DNA from: Vibrio tubiashii ATCC 19109 | GTDB lineage: Bacteria; Pseudomonadota; Gammaproteobacteria; Enterobacterales; Vibrionaceae | Length of the DNA stretch: 64,000 nucleotides | NCBI RefSeq assembly: GCF_000772105.1 | Contig: NZ_CP009357.1 | Span: 1 to 64,000, forward strand | Reading direction: 5' to 3' | In this document: one piece after another, positions 7,712-17,000 of the stretch | Layout of the letters: each line of letters begins with the position of its first letter | How positions within the stretch are numbered: position 1 is the stretch's first letter | Notes under the pieces: model-generated | Told to the model about the DNA's origin: nothing | The model's database searches: none | The model's input: the letters and a program-made list of their open reading frames with translations, nothing else | Translations under genes and position numbers: made by a program

Positions 7712-8485
7712 ATGAAAAAGCTCGCATATATCTTATTAGGCTTTTGGGTAGCCACAGGAGCCTACGCAAATAATCAAAACACGCAGGGTAGCAATAGTGC
7801 GACTGTGATTTCAGATATGAAGTCCACCCTCGACAAAGAAGCTGCTTCTTCATTAACCGAGAAAGACAGAAGCCTGGCCAAACAATGGATGCTTTCTGAG
7901 ACCGACTGGGTTAAGTACAAGCAAATCATGAGTGGGCCTCGTGGAATCTGGTCCCCCGGTCTTGATCCAATAACCGCTTTAGGAGTATCTGAGACCGACC
8001 CGCAGGAGCGGAAGCGATACGCCGAGCTTTGGATAAAGATGGAAACCAGAAGGGCGGAGTTAGAAATGGCGTTTGAGGTTGAACGTCAGCGTGCGGCCAG
8101 CCGCATCCTCGGCAATCAGTTGGCTGTCAACAACACATCCTGGATAAGAGAGTGGGAAGAAAAGCGTGTTGAGGTCAATAAGCAAGTGATTCTTTTCGTT
8201 GACTCTGAGTGCAAAGAATCCTGTAAATCGATGTTTGAAGAACTTCATGCATCAGTTGGTGACAACGCTCGACTCGACATTTTCTTCAAGCAAGGTGCGT
8301 CTTCCGATGACATAGGCCAGTGGGCCTCGTTTATGAAAATCGCGCCAGAGGTTGTTCGAGCAAGAGCGATTACCCTGAATTTCGATGACGGCAAATCGAC
8401 AGAACTGGGGATTGATATGAGCACTCTGCCCCAGGTGAGGGTAGTCGATCTCAAGTCCGGAGCAGTAACAGCAACCTACAAGTAG
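7712..8485 (+). CDS. ICE protein, PFL_4693 family (TIGR03759)
   Basis: 257-aa periplasmic protein with a signal peptide (cleavage near GAYA). The body carries the family pattern MLSETDWVKYKQIMSGPRG, WSPGLDPITALG and ERKRYAELW. The C-terminal third looks like a degenerate thioredoxin-like domain with a CKESC pair (ILFVDSECKESCK). Its place just before the lytic transglycosylase and PFL_4695 genes matches GI-type elements. Exact job unknown; assembly or quality control of disulfide-containing transfer proteins is a guess. Confidence 0.8.
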   Translation: MKKLAYILLGFWVATGAYANNQNTQGSNSATVISDMKSTLDKEAASSLTEKDRSLAKQWMLSETDWVKYKQIMSGPRGIWSPGLDPITALGVSETDPQERKRYAELWIKMETRRAELEMAFEVERQRAASRILGNQLAVNNTSWIREWEEKRVEVNKQVILFVDSECKESCKSMFEELHASVGDNARLDIFFKQGASSDDIGQWASFMKIAPEVVRARAITLNFDDGKSTELGIDMSTLPQVRVVDLKSGAVTATYK

Positions 8486-8494
8486 TGGTGGGTT

Positions 8495-9037
8495 ATGAGA
8501 ATACTCCTGATTTTCTTATTTGGACTTGTATCTGTTTCTGCAATCGCTAACCAAAACAACGTTCCAGATATGTATCGCCTGGTAGCTGAAGAAAATCGGG
8601 TACCGGCGAAACTTTTTTATGCTCTCATTCTGAATGAATCCAGATCTCTGACTTCATCAGGTGAGCGATCAAAAGTTCTGCCGTGGCCTTGGACAATCAA
8701 CCATCGAGGACAGCCTCACTTCTTTCCCAGTAGAGAGAAAGCGTACTTGTTCGCGAAGTCTTTGTTAGACCGAGGGGATAAACAATTCGATGTCGGGCTT
8801 GGACAGTTGAATTGGCGATGGCAAGAGCAACGATTTAAAGGTTTATGGGAAGCCTTCGATCCCTACATCAATCTCAATGCAGCCGCGCAACACCTCAGAG
8901 AGCAATACGACAGGCCTGAGTGCAATAGCTGGGAGTTGGCCGTTGGATGTTATCACCGTCCTGGTCAGCGAATACAGGACAAAGAGATAGCAAGAAACTA
9001 TACAAAGAGGGTCATTTCATTATGGGCAAAAATCTAA
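8495..9037 (+). CDS. Lytic transglycosylase (VirB1-like)
   Basis: 180-aa secreted enzyme: signal peptide (~18 residues), then an SLT-type domain with the catalytic Glu in ALILNES (E48) and the substrate-groove motif FDVGLGQLNW. It cleaves peptidoglycan glycan strands to open a path for the type IV secretion channel. A conserved C-terminal segment (AVGCYHRPGQ) occupies the position of the usual AYN motif. It overlaps the next gene by 16 bases, as expected for a coupled operon. Confidence 0.85.
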   Translation: MRILLIFLFGLVSVSAIANQNNVPDMYRLVAEENRVPAKLFYALILNESRSLTSSGERSKVLPWPWTINHRGQPHFFPSREKAYLFAKSLLDRGDKQFDVGLGQLNWRWQEQRFKGLWEAFDPYINLNAAAQHLREQYDRPECNSWELAVGCYHRPGQRIQDKEIARNYTKRVISLWAKI

Positions 9038-9594
9038 AAAAATTTTCAACTATAGCCGTCCTCCTCGGGACGGCTTTGGCTTTCAGCCAGACCTTCGCCG
9101 CAGAGCAGAAATCATCCCCGCATATGCCTTGGTTTGAGACCGAGGTTATCGAAGATCGCGGAGGTCAACCTATTGACCCTTATCTGCCAAAAAACAACAA
9201 CACACTGGAGCACATGAAAAAGCTCTACGACGAACGACGTTCAAAGAAGCTGGTTCACTCTCACTTTCCGGTGGTAACCGCCTCTATGTCTGTTGGTCGG
9301 GTGACAGAGGATGAGGCCAGAGATGTGAAATATCAGATGGCAACGAGGCCCATGTTCATCATCGGATACGATCCCGTTTCGATTAAATGGCTGTATTCAA
9401 ACAAAGAGTTGTTGAAGGAGAAGAAAGCTATTGGACTTGTAGTGAATATCCAGACCAAAGAACAGATGGAGGAGCTTCAATCAATTGTTGGTGAAGGTGT
9501 ATTGATGCAACCAACTCCAGGCGATCGTTTAGCTGAACATTTAAAAATCAGACATTACCCGTTCTACATGGATAATCAGGGAGTGATGCGTTAA
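9022..9594 (+). CDS. ICE protein, PFL_4695 family (TIGR03765)
   Basis: 190-aa periplasmic protein. The ATG at 9022 is chosen over the open frame from 8947 because it is followed directly by a signal peptide (AVLLGTALAFSQTFAA) and preceded by AGAGG. The body has the family features FPVVTASMSVGRV and RPMFIIGYDPVSIKWL, and a TrbC/thioredoxin-like fold is plausible from the alternating hydrophobic strands. It overlaps traD by one base. Present in GI-type transfer systems; function not established. Confidence 0.8.
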   Translation: MGKNLKKFSTIAVLLGTALAFSQTFAAEQKSSPHMPWFETEVIEDRGGQPIDPYLPKNNNTLEHMKKLYDERRSKKLVHSHFPVVTASMSVGRVTEDEARDVKYQMATRPMFIIGYDPVSIKWLYSNKELLKEKKAIGLVVNIQTKEQMEELQSIVGEGVLMQPTPGDRLAEHLKIRHYPFYMDNQGVMR

Positions 9595-11642
9595 TGGCAG
9601 ATCATCCACTAGAGGTTCTACTCAGGCCGCCAGTAGAGCTGTGGTCGGGAACAGTTGCTCTTTCAGCAGGAATTATTTGCGGCACCGCACCTTCAACACT
9701 CATGATGACACCGAGTGTGGGGTATACCTCTGCGGCTATCCTTGCTGGACTTGGTTTGTATCGGTTAAACCAAGGCACTCAAATTCTCAAGTATCAGCGT
9801 AACCTCAAACGGCTCCCGCGATTTGCGATGTCGTCTTCACAGATACCTTGTTACCGAAATCATCTCTACCTCGGGCAGGGCTTCAAGTGGGGGCAGAAGC
9901 ATACCCAGCGACTTAAAGACACCTTGTCACCGGCTGCCAAAAGATACCTGGAGCCCTCCAAGATCTACTCTGCAATCAGGAAGTTCGAGAGAGACGTTGA
10001 GAACACCAAATTACAGGCGCTCGCGAAACTAACCAGCAAAGATCATGTGCTGAATCCTTTCAGACCGCTTCCACCCATAGGCGGCAATCCCGCCATTCAT
10101 GCTGTTGAACTCAACGAAGAAGAAGTACTTCTGCCAATGAGCGAAAGGGTAGGGCATACCCTCGTTCTAGGAACGACCCGTGTGGGTAAGACACGTTTAG
10201 CAGAGATTTTGATAGAGCAGGATATTCGACGCGGCGATGGTCCGGTCATTGTATTTGATCCTAAATCTGATGCCGGGTTATTAACACGGATGTATATGGC
10301 CGCGAAACGTATGGGCAGGGAAGACGACTTTTACGTTTTTCATTTGGGGTTTCCTGATATATCCGCCAGGTACAACGCGGTAGGCAACTTTGCCCGAATT
10401 ACAGAAGTGGCCAGTCGTATCTCTGGTCAGCTCTCATCCGAAGGCAACAGTGCCGCATTTAAAGAATTCGCTTGGCGGTTCATCAATATCGTTGCTCGTG
10501 CCCTTGTGTCCCTGGGCCAGCGTCCGGATTACAACAACATTCTTCGGTACGTTACGGACATCGAACCTCTATTTTGCGAATACCTGGAATGGTGGCTTCC
10601 GCGCAATGCGGAGCAGGGTTGGGTAGAAGACATCAATGACATGACTCATGATGCCGAGAAGCAATACAAGTCAAATCCCAGGTTGGCAAAACATGCAAAC
10701 GCCCGAACTGAAGCATTGCGGAAATACGTTGAACAGATGGGAGTTAGTGATCCCATCGTACTTGGCTTGCTTTCCGCACTGCGTTATGACCGGACCTACT
10801 TCGACAAGCTGGTAGCGTCTCTACTGCCACTTCTTGAAAAGCTCACAACCGGAAAGATTGGCAAACTCATCGCACCGGACTATTTCGATGTGAATGATGA
10901 CCGGCCTATCTTTGACTGGACTCAGATCATCCGGAAGCGTGGCATTGTCTATGTTGGACTCGATGCCATGACAGACACAGAGGTTGCAAGTGCCGTAGGC
11001 AATTCCATGTTCTCAGACCTGGTATCAACCTCCGGTATGATCTACAAGCACGGTTTCCAGCACGGGATGTTGGATGGAAAAGCCAACGCTATGCCCAAGA
11101 TCTGCCTTCACGCAGATGAATTCAATGAATTGATGGGTGATGAGTTTCTACCGATGGTCAACAAATCGGGTGGCTCCGGTATGCAGATCACTGCCTACAC
11201 CCAGTCCAGGGGGGACATTGAAGCTCGGCTCGGCAATGCAGCTAAGGCACGTCAGGTAGAGGGTAACTTCAACAACCTGATCATGCTTCGCGTGAAAGAA
11301 AAGGATACGGCTGAGTTACTTACCAATCAGTTACCTGAAGTGGAAATATCACAAAAAATGACTGTATCGGGTGCGTCGGATTCGTCTGATACGGAGAACA
11401 ACATCGACTTTACCTCCAGTACTCAAGACCGTATCTCAATGCTCCGCGTGCCCATGCTGGAACCAAGTCATGTGACTGCATTACCAAAAGGGCAGGCGTT
11501 TTGCCTTCTTGATGGAGGTCATCTTTGGAAAGTACGTTTTCCGCTTCCGGTTGAGGACGATGAAGAGATGCCCGAGAACTTACAGGCGCTGACCAAGGAA
11601 ATGGAAAAGAACTATCACACGGCAGAAGCATGGTGGGTATAG
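9594..11642 (+). CDS. traD: TraD-type coupling ATPase (SXT/TOL subfamily)
   Basis: 682-aa type IV coupling protein that delivers the relaxase-DNA complex to the channel. Two N-terminal membrane segments (~17-58) precede a TraD/TraG motor domain: Walker A GTTRVGKT at 193-200, Walker B VFDPKSD with D222, and the conserved HADEFNELMG stretch with D508/E509. The C-terminal ~100 residues carry the acidic tail usual for substrate docking. Length and motifs fit TIGR03743. No relaxase gene lies beside it, unlike SXT where traI precedes traD. Confidence 0.92.
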   Translation: MADHPLEVLLRPPVELWSGTVALSAGIICGTAPSTLMMTPSVGYTSAAILAGLGLYRLNQGTQILKYQRNLKRLPRFAMSSSQIPCYRNHLYLGQGFKWGQKHTQRLKDTLSPAAKRYLEPSKIYSAIRKFERDVENTKLQALAKLTSKDHVLNPFRPLPPIGGNPAIHAVELNEEEVLLPMSERVGHTLVLGTTRVGKTRLAEILIEQDIRRGDGPVIVFDPKSDAGLLTRMYMAAKRMGREDDFYVFHLGFPDISARYNAVGNFARITEVASRISGQLSSEGNSAAFKEFAWRFINIVARALVSLGQRPDYNNILRYVTDIEPLFCEYLEWWLPRNAEQGWVEDINDMTHDAEKQYKSNPRLAKHANARTEALRKYVEQMGVSDPIVLGLLSALRYDRTYFDKLVASLLPLLEKLTTGKIGKLIAPDYFDVNDDRPIFDWTQIIRKRGIVYVGLDAMTDTEVASAVGNSMFSDLVSTSGMIYKHGFQHGMLDGKANAMPKICLHADEFNELMGDEFLPMVNKSGGSGMQITAYTQSRGDIEARLGNAAKARQVEGNFNNLIMLRVKEKDTAELLTNQLPEVEISQKMTVSGASDSSDTENNIDFTSSTQDRISMLRVPMLEPSHVTALPKGQAFCLLDGGHLWKVRFPLPVEDDEEMPENLQALTKEMEKNYHTAEAWWV

Positions 11643-11645
11643 CAG

Positions 11646-12389
11646 ATGGCGGAATCTAGTGTAGCCAGGGCAGAGCACCCTGTTGCTAAGAAAGGATTTA
11701 TCGGAAAGACCTTGGATCTCATATTCAAGGTCATTGGGTTACTTCTCTTTTCGGCTTTAATGTCCATTATCATTGAATGGATCGGTATGGTTTTCTTCTA
11801 TCCAGAGCAGGGATACACCGGGTATGAACATGCTGAAGAAATGATGAGGAAAGAAATTAGTTATCTGGGAAGCTCTCTCGATGGTGACTCCCTGAATGGT
11901 GAGGCTGTCCAGGCCGCGAGTGGGAAGGTTACCGATGTGGTAAATTTCCTTTTCATTGATTCCGGGATAGTGGACATGCTGACTTCTGCAAAAACGCCGG
12001 ACGCAAATGATGGTAAGTTCGTTCGGTTGGTCAAAGGGCTGATTGCTGAGTATTACAACTACTTTATGGCAGCCATTTACATTCTGATTATGTTCTTAAT
12101 CCGACTGTCTATCCTGGTCCTATCAATACCGGCGTTTCTCCTGTTTGGATTAGTTGGTGTCTCGGATGGACTGATGCAAAGGGATTTACGGCGTTGGTGT
12201 GGTGGCAATGAATCTGGGTACATCTATCACTGGGCCAAACGCTTTGCTATGCCGGTTCTGATTATGGCGTGGGTAATCTATCTGGCCATCCCCAACAGCA
12301 TACATCCTAACTTCATTATCACGCCTTTTGCTGTCCTGTTCGGACTTGTTTTGATGGTTATGACCAGCAAGTTTAAGAAGTACCTCTAA
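11646..12389 (+). CDS. ICE membrane protein (TIGR03747 family)
   Basis: 247-aa polytopic inner-membrane protein with about four membrane segments: ~30-55, ~138-160, ~165-180 and the C-terminal third. It always follows traD in GI-type elements and may help anchor the coupling protein, although its function is not established. Last gene of transfer block 1; a terminator follows 28 bases later. Confidence 0.78.
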   Translation: MAESSVARAEHPVAKKGFIGKTLDLIFKVIGLLLFSALMSIIIEWIGMVFFYPEQGYTGYEHAEEMMRKEISYLGSSLDGDSLNGEAVQAASGKVTDVVNFLFIDSGIVDMLTSAKTPDANDGKFVRLVKGLIAEYYNYFMAAIYILIMFLIRLSILVLSIPAFLLFGLVGVSDGLMQRDLRRWCGGNESGYIYHWAKRFAMPVLIMAWVIYLAIPNSIHPNFIITPFAVLFGLVLMVMTSKFKKYL

Positions 12390-12416
12390 GCGCAAAGACT
12401 TAATATTTACTCCCAC

Positions 12417-12445
12417 AATGGCCGCGACTCAGCGGCCATTTTCTT
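12417..12445 (+). terminator. terminator ending transfer block 1
   Basis: AATGGCCGC (12417-12425) and GCGGCCATT (12432-12440) around GACTCA, followed by TTTCTT. Confidence 0.85.
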
Positions 12446-12454
12446 ATCAAAAAA

Positions 12455-12474
12455 GGGTCATCGAGTAATGACCC
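12455..12474 (-). terminator. GGGTCAT/ATGACCC hairpin, copy 2
   Basis: GGGTCAT (12455-12461) and ATGACCC (12468-12474). Read on the minus strand, six Ts follow the stem, so it would stop antisense transcription entering block 1. Same arms as the hairpins at 5929 and 55053. Confidence 0.5.
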
Positions 12475-12550
12475 AATAAATCAGATTTCCTGCCTGCCCG
12501 TTTGTTCTAATTCCTACCATCGCAATTCCACCTGAAATTCAAGTGACTCG

Positions 12551-12865
12551 ATGATGAACAAATTGATAACTCTTCTCCTGGTGAGCTTCGTGAGCCTTCC
12601 GCAGGTGTCTATGGCGGATGTATGGGCTGAGCGTGAAGCGCTGGCAAAAATTAAAAATGAATTGGCTGCGCTGGAAGCCTTGGTGATGACCGCCAAGATG
12701 CGCAGTAACTCGAACGATCGGACGACGTTCGATTACCAGGTTCTGTTAGATGACCTGAGAAAGATCCAAGCCGGAATTTCTCATCATCTGACGGTGCCGA
12801 TGGAGCCAGTGGTTCCATCGTCCATCGATGCTCTCAGTAGTGACTATACGGAGCATCAAAAATGA
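12551..12865 (+). CDS. RAQPRD-family ICE protein
   Basis: 104-aa secreted helical protein: signal peptide (~21 residues, ending SMA), then the RAQPRD-family layout with EREALAKIKNELAALEALV, a FDYQVLLDDLRKIQAGI segment and a proline-rich end. The family (TIGR01690) opens the second transfer block of GI-type elements, just before the small membrane and pilin-like genes, as here. Precise role unknown. Four-base overlap with the next gene. Confidence 0.82.
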   Translation: MMNKLITLLLVSFVSLPQVSMADVWAEREALAKIKNELAALEALVMTAKMRSNSNDRTTFDYQVLLDDLRKIQAGISHHLTVPMEPVVPSSIDALSSDYTEHQK

Positions 12866-13101
12866 ACGCTGCTCAATCTGCTGCATTTGAAGAAGGCACG
12901 GGAGATTTCTTTACCGCTGCTGAACTTCTCTGGACTATCCAGGCAATCGGCACAACGGCAGTGTTTCTTTATGTCGCTTGGCTGTGCTACCGCGCATACG
13001 ACGACTATGGGGCGGAGGTCATTACTGCAAAGGACATGATAATCGTATGGTTTCGTGGTGTCTTTGTGATGATGGTACTCCTTTACCTACTTGTTAACTA
13101 A
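12862..13101 (+). CDS. Small two-helix membrane protein, PFL_4701 family (TIGR03758)
   Basis: 79 aa with two membrane helices (~28-45 and ~60-79). Conserved place between the RAQPRD gene and the pilin-like gene. Probably part of the inner-membrane platform or a second pilin-like subunit; function not demonstrated for the family as far as I know. Confidence 0.78.
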   Translation: MNAAQSAAFEEGTGDFFTAAELLWTIQAIGTTAVFLYVAWLCYRAYDDYGAEVITAKDMIIVWFRGVFVMMVLLYLLVN

Positions 13102-13134
13102 CCAACCTTCAAAGTACTTAAAGGAGTTAATCCT

Positions 13135-13506
13135 ATGAAAAACCTGATCGTAACCTGCAAAGACAAGCTGGCCGCAGTGAAAACTACACTGGCCACTATG
13201 TTGTTCTTCGCCTTCTCCAGCGCTCACGCTGCTCTACCTGATACTGCTGACCCGACCAACGCGGCCGCTGATGGTGACTATATCGGCCTGTTGAAAGGTT
13301 ATGCCTTTGACATCGCGATTGTTCTCGGCTTGGTACTTGGCACCATCGCTTTCTTGGCGGTCGCCAAGAACATGGTAGCTGTCTACAACGACATCGGTGC
13401 TGGCAAGAAAACCTGGGGTGACATGGGTATGCACGGCGGCATGGGCGTACTGCTTCTGGTATTCGTCGTCTACCTGCTGACTGAGGCAGCCGGGATCATC
13501 TTCTAA
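13135..13506 (+). CDS. Pilin-like membrane protein, PFL_4702 family (TIGR03745)
   Basis: 123 aa: a long signal sequence ending SSAHA (~32), then a short Asp/Ala-rich mature N-terminus and two membrane helices (~57-77 and ~101-122) joined by a positively charged, Gly-rich loop (IGAGKKTWGDMGMHGG). This VirB2/TraA-like architecture makes it the likely conjugative pilin. The AAAGGAG ribosome site is the strongest of the block, fitting a highly expressed structural subunit. Confidence 0.78.
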   Translation: MKNLIVTCKDKLAAVKTTLATMLFFAFSSAHAALPDTADPTNAAADGDYIGLLKGYAFDIAIVLGLVLGTIAFLAVAKNMVAVYNDIGAGKKTWGDMGMHGGMGVLLLVFVVYLLTEAAGIIF

Positions 13507-13913
13507 TGAAAGAACCTGGAATGAACGGACGAGAAATCGAGTTCATCCCCGACCGGCTCATCGAAGAGCCGGTCGTCTTTCGGGGACTGACCGATACCGA
13601 GGTCGTGATGATTATCGTGGCCGCAATCATTTTCTGGATTCCCGTCTGTGTAATCTTGCTCATTCCATTTGGTTGGGCGTTGTTCGGAGTGGGTATTGGC
13701 TTCGGCATGGCCATAGGCACTTTGCTGGTTGTGGGCAAATACCTTCAAGGCCTCAAGCGACGAATGCCTGACGGCTTGCATGTGGTGTACCTGAAAAAGC
13801 AAGCGCAGAAGAAATATTCATTTTTCAACTTCGGATACATCGAGACATCACAGAGTTGGGACATCCGACGAGATCAACCCGTTAAGAAAATCAACATGGA
13901 GCCCGAGGAGTAG
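13506..13913 (+). CDS. Conjugative transfer protein, TIGR03750 (VirB3/TraL-like)
   Basis: 135 aa. An N-terminal EFIPDRLIEEPVVFRGLTDTE motif precedes two adjacent membrane helices (~35-80) and a short basic cytoplasmic tail. Size, topology and position after the pilin correspond to VirB3/TraL, which links pilin handling to the VirB4 ATPase. Start overlaps the pilin stop by one base. Confidence 0.8.
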   Translation: MKEPGMNGREIEFIPDRLIEEPVVFRGLTDTEVVMIIVAAIIFWIPVCVILLIPFGWALFGVGIGFGMAIGTLLVVGKYLQGLKRRMPDGLHVVYLKKQAQKKYSFFNFGYIETSQSWDIRRDQPVKKINMEPEE

Positions 13914-13918
13914 GCTAG

Positions 13919-14587
13919 ATGGCAAGATTAAAGAAAGCGTTAGATGGTCGGGACTCTCACATTCTGACTCTGCGAATCCTTATCGGCATATTGGCAATTG
14001 CCTTGTTTTATTCAATTGCTGGATGGAAGGCCGCACCTGAACACATCAAGATTGATATTCCACCGGATCTTCGTTCTGGCTCAACACGCGGTATCCAGGA
14101 ACGTCACCCTTTTAACGTCTACGCCTTCGGCTATTACATCTTCCAGCAAATGAATAACTGGCCAGTGGAAGGCGTTGAAGATTACAAAAAGCAGATTAAT
14201 CGCCTTAGCTGTTACATCACACCTCGCTTTAAAGGTGAGCTTGAGCGTGACTACGAACAACGTCTGAAACGACATGAGCTAAACCGTACTCGTGCTCTTC
14301 AGGAAATGCCAGACCGTCCCTATACCGACAAGCGAGTGTACGTTGAGTCCGGTGATTCGTGGGTTGCCTTTTACGATGTGAATATCAAAGAGACATTCCG
14401 TTCAGAGATCGTGAAAGACATCTTTGTGCGTTACCCCGTTCGCATCGTTCGATGGGATGTTGATCCTGAGTGCAACCTCTGGGGTTTGGCCCTGGACGGC
14501 TTCTATAAAAATCCGAAACGTCTTGAAGGTAACCAGCAAGAAAACGAAAACGTTCAGGACACGAGCGGCGAAGTGGCGGGAAGATAA
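13919..14587 (+). CDS. ICE protein, PFL_4703 family (TraE/VirB8-like)
   Basis: 222 aa: one N-terminal membrane helix (~17-38), then a periplasmic domain with the family pattern HPFNVYAFGYYIFQQMNNWPVEG and YKKQINRLSCYITPRF. Topology and order (VirB3-, VirB8-, VirB9-, VirB10-like) identify it as the TraE/VirB8 inner-membrane scaffold. Acidic C-terminal tail (EGNQQENENVQD). Confidence 0.82.
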   Translation: MARLKKALDGRDSHILTLRILIGILAIALFYSIAGWKAAPEHIKIDIPPDLRSGSTRGIQERHPFNVYAFGYYIFQQMNNWPVEGVEDYKKQINRLSCYITPRFKGELERDYEQRLKRHELNRTRALQEMPDRPYTDKRVYVESGDSWVAFYDVNIKETFRSEIVKDIFVRYPVRIVRWDVDPECNLWGLALDGFYKNPKRLEGNQQENENVQDTSGEVAGR

Positions 14588-14589
14588 CA

Positions 14590-15498
14590 ATGAAAAAACT
14601 ACTTAATAAAGCAGCATTGATTGTCGCCGTGGTTGGGTTTTATAGCGGCTCGGCTTTAGCGACAGAAATCATTCACTACACCAATCTGCCAGTCACTATC
14701 GAACTGCGAAAGGGAGAAGAACGCAGTATTCAGTTTGGTGATCACGTTCAGGTAGGTATTACTAAAGGGCAGCAGATGAAAAAGCTGTTCCGGGTACAGT
14801 CGGCGCAGGGGGCGGTGCATTTTCTACCATATGAAGAGTTTGACAAGCAGCGTGTACAAGTTAAGCGGCTGACAGATGGCCGCGTCATTCTTCTCGACCT
14901 GATTGCTGGGAAGGAAGATCCGAATGCAAAGCCGTTGGAAGATATTCGGATACTTCTGGAATCTGAAAACGTCGTTCCTGAAGATGAGCGTCAGGTATCA
15001 GATTCTCCGATGGACATCCCGGTTATTACACCAGTTGATTTGACTCGGTTTGCGGCACAACGACTATATGGACCAACGAGACTACATCGTGATCGTCCCG
15101 GAATCACTGAGACGACTTTGGGAGTAAAGGGAGCGGTTCGTGTCTTTAAGGGTGAGAACAAATACAAGACGTATTCCAAACCGATATTAGCCTACCAGGG
15201 TGGTGGTTATTATCTGGCAGCTATTCACATCAAGAACACCTCTGAAGATGAGGTAAAGCTGAACTACCTCGATCTCAATCTGCCGTTTTCTCACGCTACT
15301 TTCCAACATCATATGTTGTATCCAAACGGTACGCCGGGTGACAGCACTGTGCTGTACCTGATTTCAGAAAAGCCATTGAAGGAGACGCTTTACCCCTGGA
15401 CCTACTATCAGGACCTCAAAGCGGAGGCTGAAGAAATCGCGCGACTTGAAGAAAAAGCGGAGGCGGAGAAGAAGCGCAACCGCCATAAACACAAGTAA
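14590..15498 (+). CDS. ICE protein, PFL_4704 family (TraK/VirB9-like)
   Basis: 302-aa exported protein: signal peptide (~24 residues, ending ALA), then a mostly beta periplasmic domain as in TraK/VirB9 outer-membrane-core proteins (IELRKGEERSIQFGDHVQVG near the N-terminus). The C-terminal ~35 residues are highly charged. Expected to form the outer-membrane core with the VirB10-like protein and the lipoprotein encoded next. Confidence 0.82.
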   Translation: MKKLLNKAALIVAVVGFYSGSALATEIIHYTNLPVTIELRKGEERSIQFGDHVQVGITKGQQMKKLFRVQSAQGAVHFLPYEEFDKQRVQVKRLTDGRVILLDLIAGKEDPNAKPLEDIRILLESENVVPEDERQVSDSPMDIPVITPVDLTRFAAQRLYGPTRLHRDRPGITETTLGVKGAVRVFKGENKYKTYSKPILAYQGGGYYLAAIHIKNTSEDEVKLNYLDLNLPFSHATFQHHMLYPNGTPGDSTVLYLISEKPLKETLYPWTYYQDLKAEAEEIARLEEKAEAEKKRNRHKHK

Positions 15499-15509
15499 GG
15501 GGCTTCGGT

Positions 15510-17000
15510 ATGAAATCAAATATTGTTATCAAAGCCTTGGCGGTCGTAATCGTCGTCATCCTTTTGGTTGTTGTGATGAAGGGCCGCAAGGAAAAGCAAG
15601 TTACCGCACAAGCGCCTGGTCAAGCGACTGAATTGACCGGGTTGTCTGCTATTGAGAGCGGTCCTGCACAACCGGACAACGGCCTCGCTATTGACCCACT
15701 TGAAGAGGGGTTTCTTGAAGAAGAGTACGGTGTAGACGTTGATAGTCCAGTTGAGACTATGAGAACGCTTACCAATGAAACTCGTGCGGTTCGCGAAGAC
15801 TCAGTAAAGCTTCAGGAAGAGAACAAGCGTCTAAAGCAAGAGATCGACAAACTCCTGAAGATGGAGGAAAGCCTTAATAAGCGAATCAATAGCCGGTTTT
15901 CTAATGCAGAAAAAGATGCAGCGGAAAAGCAGCGCGAGCTGGAGCACACTCAAGATCTTACTCGTGGCCTGATCAGCAAACTCGAAAAGCGCCTTGAGGA
16001 GTTACAGCAGGGAGGCAAAGAAAAGGGCGGCAACACAACTGCGAACGGTTATGACATTGGCAATGCCGGAATTCCAAGTGGTTTGGGATATGACGAAAAC
16101 GGTATGCAGGTTGATTTTGATCAGGTTGTTTGGACGAATCCGATTGACGCCAATGTGGACCCGCGTGATCCGACAAAGATCAGTCTTCCTGATTTCAGTG
16201 CAGCAGCAGAAGAAAATCTTCCAGCGTTAGCTAAAGGACCAACTAAGTCCAAGAAGCAAACCAAAGAAGAGCGGTCTGTCAAAGCTTACACCATTCCAAT
16301 TAACGGTACCTTGATTGGCTCAGTTTCCATGACGGCCATGCTTGGACGTATTCCGATCAATGGTCAGGTTATCGACCCTTATCCGTTTAAGGTGATGGTG
16401 GGTGAGGAAAACCTGTCCTCCAACGGCATCCATATACCAGGTGTTACCGGCATCAAAATGTCGGGCATTGCTAAGGGAGACTGGACCCTTTCTTGTGTGA
16501 GTGGGGAGATCACTTCCATGACGTTCACATTCCAGGATGGAACCATTGTGACCTTCCCGGAACCAGGTACAAAAACAACAGATCCGATCGCATGGTTCTC
16601 AGATAAGAATGGTATTCCATGCATTACTGGTCAGCGAATTACAAACGCTGCTTCATATCTGACATCTCGGGTAGGGCTTACCGCAGCCGCTTCATATGCA
16701 AATGCGGAAGCCGCAAGCCAGTTCACCACACAATCCAATAACAATGGCGGGTTGACCAGTGGGTTAACCGGTGATCCGAAGATTGTTGCCAAAAATACAG
16801 CTATTTCAGAAGGCCTTAACGAGGTGACTGATTGGCTGGATGCACGCCAAGAAAATTCCTTTGACGCCATCTATGTACCACCTGGTACCGAGCTGGCTAT
16901 TCACATTTCAGAGGAATTAAAAATTGACTATGACCCAGAAGGTAGAAAGGTAAATCACTATGCGAATATTAACCGTCGTTCTGACCGTCACCTTGATTAG
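15510..17000 (+). CDS. ICE protein, PFL_4705 family (TraB/VirB10-like)
   Basis: 496 aa: N-terminal membrane helix (~6-23), a long coiled coil (~75-165), a linker, then the VirB10/TraB-type beta domain (~250-470) with IPINGTLIGSVSMTAMLGRIP and IHIPGVTGIKMSG. It spans the envelope and links the inner-membrane platform to the outer core. Overlaps the following lipoprotein gene by 41 bases in another frame. Confidence 0.85.
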   Translation: MKSNIVIKALAVVIVVILLVVVMKGRKEKQVTAQAPGQATELTGLSAIESGPAQPDNGLAIDPLEEGFLEEEYGVDVDSPVETMRTLTNETRAVREDSVKLQEENKRLKQEIDKLLKMEESLNKRINSRFSNAEKDAAEKQRELEHTQDLTRGLISKLEKRLEELQQGGKEKGGNTTANGYDIGNAGIPSGLGYDENGMQVDFDQVVWTNPIDANVDPRDPTKISLPDFSAAAEENLPALAKGPTKSKKQTKEERSVKAYTIPINGTLIGSVSMTAMLGRIPINGQVIDPYPFKVMVGEENLSSNGIHIPGVTGIKMSGIAKGDWTLSCVSGEITSMTFTFQDGTIVTFPEPGTKTTDPIAWFSDKNGIPCITGQRITNAASYLTSRVGLTAAASYANAEAASQFTTQSNNNGGLTSGLTGDPKIVAKNTAISEGLNEVTDWLDARQENSFDAIYVPPGTELAIHISEELKIDYDPEGRKVNHYANINRRSDRHLD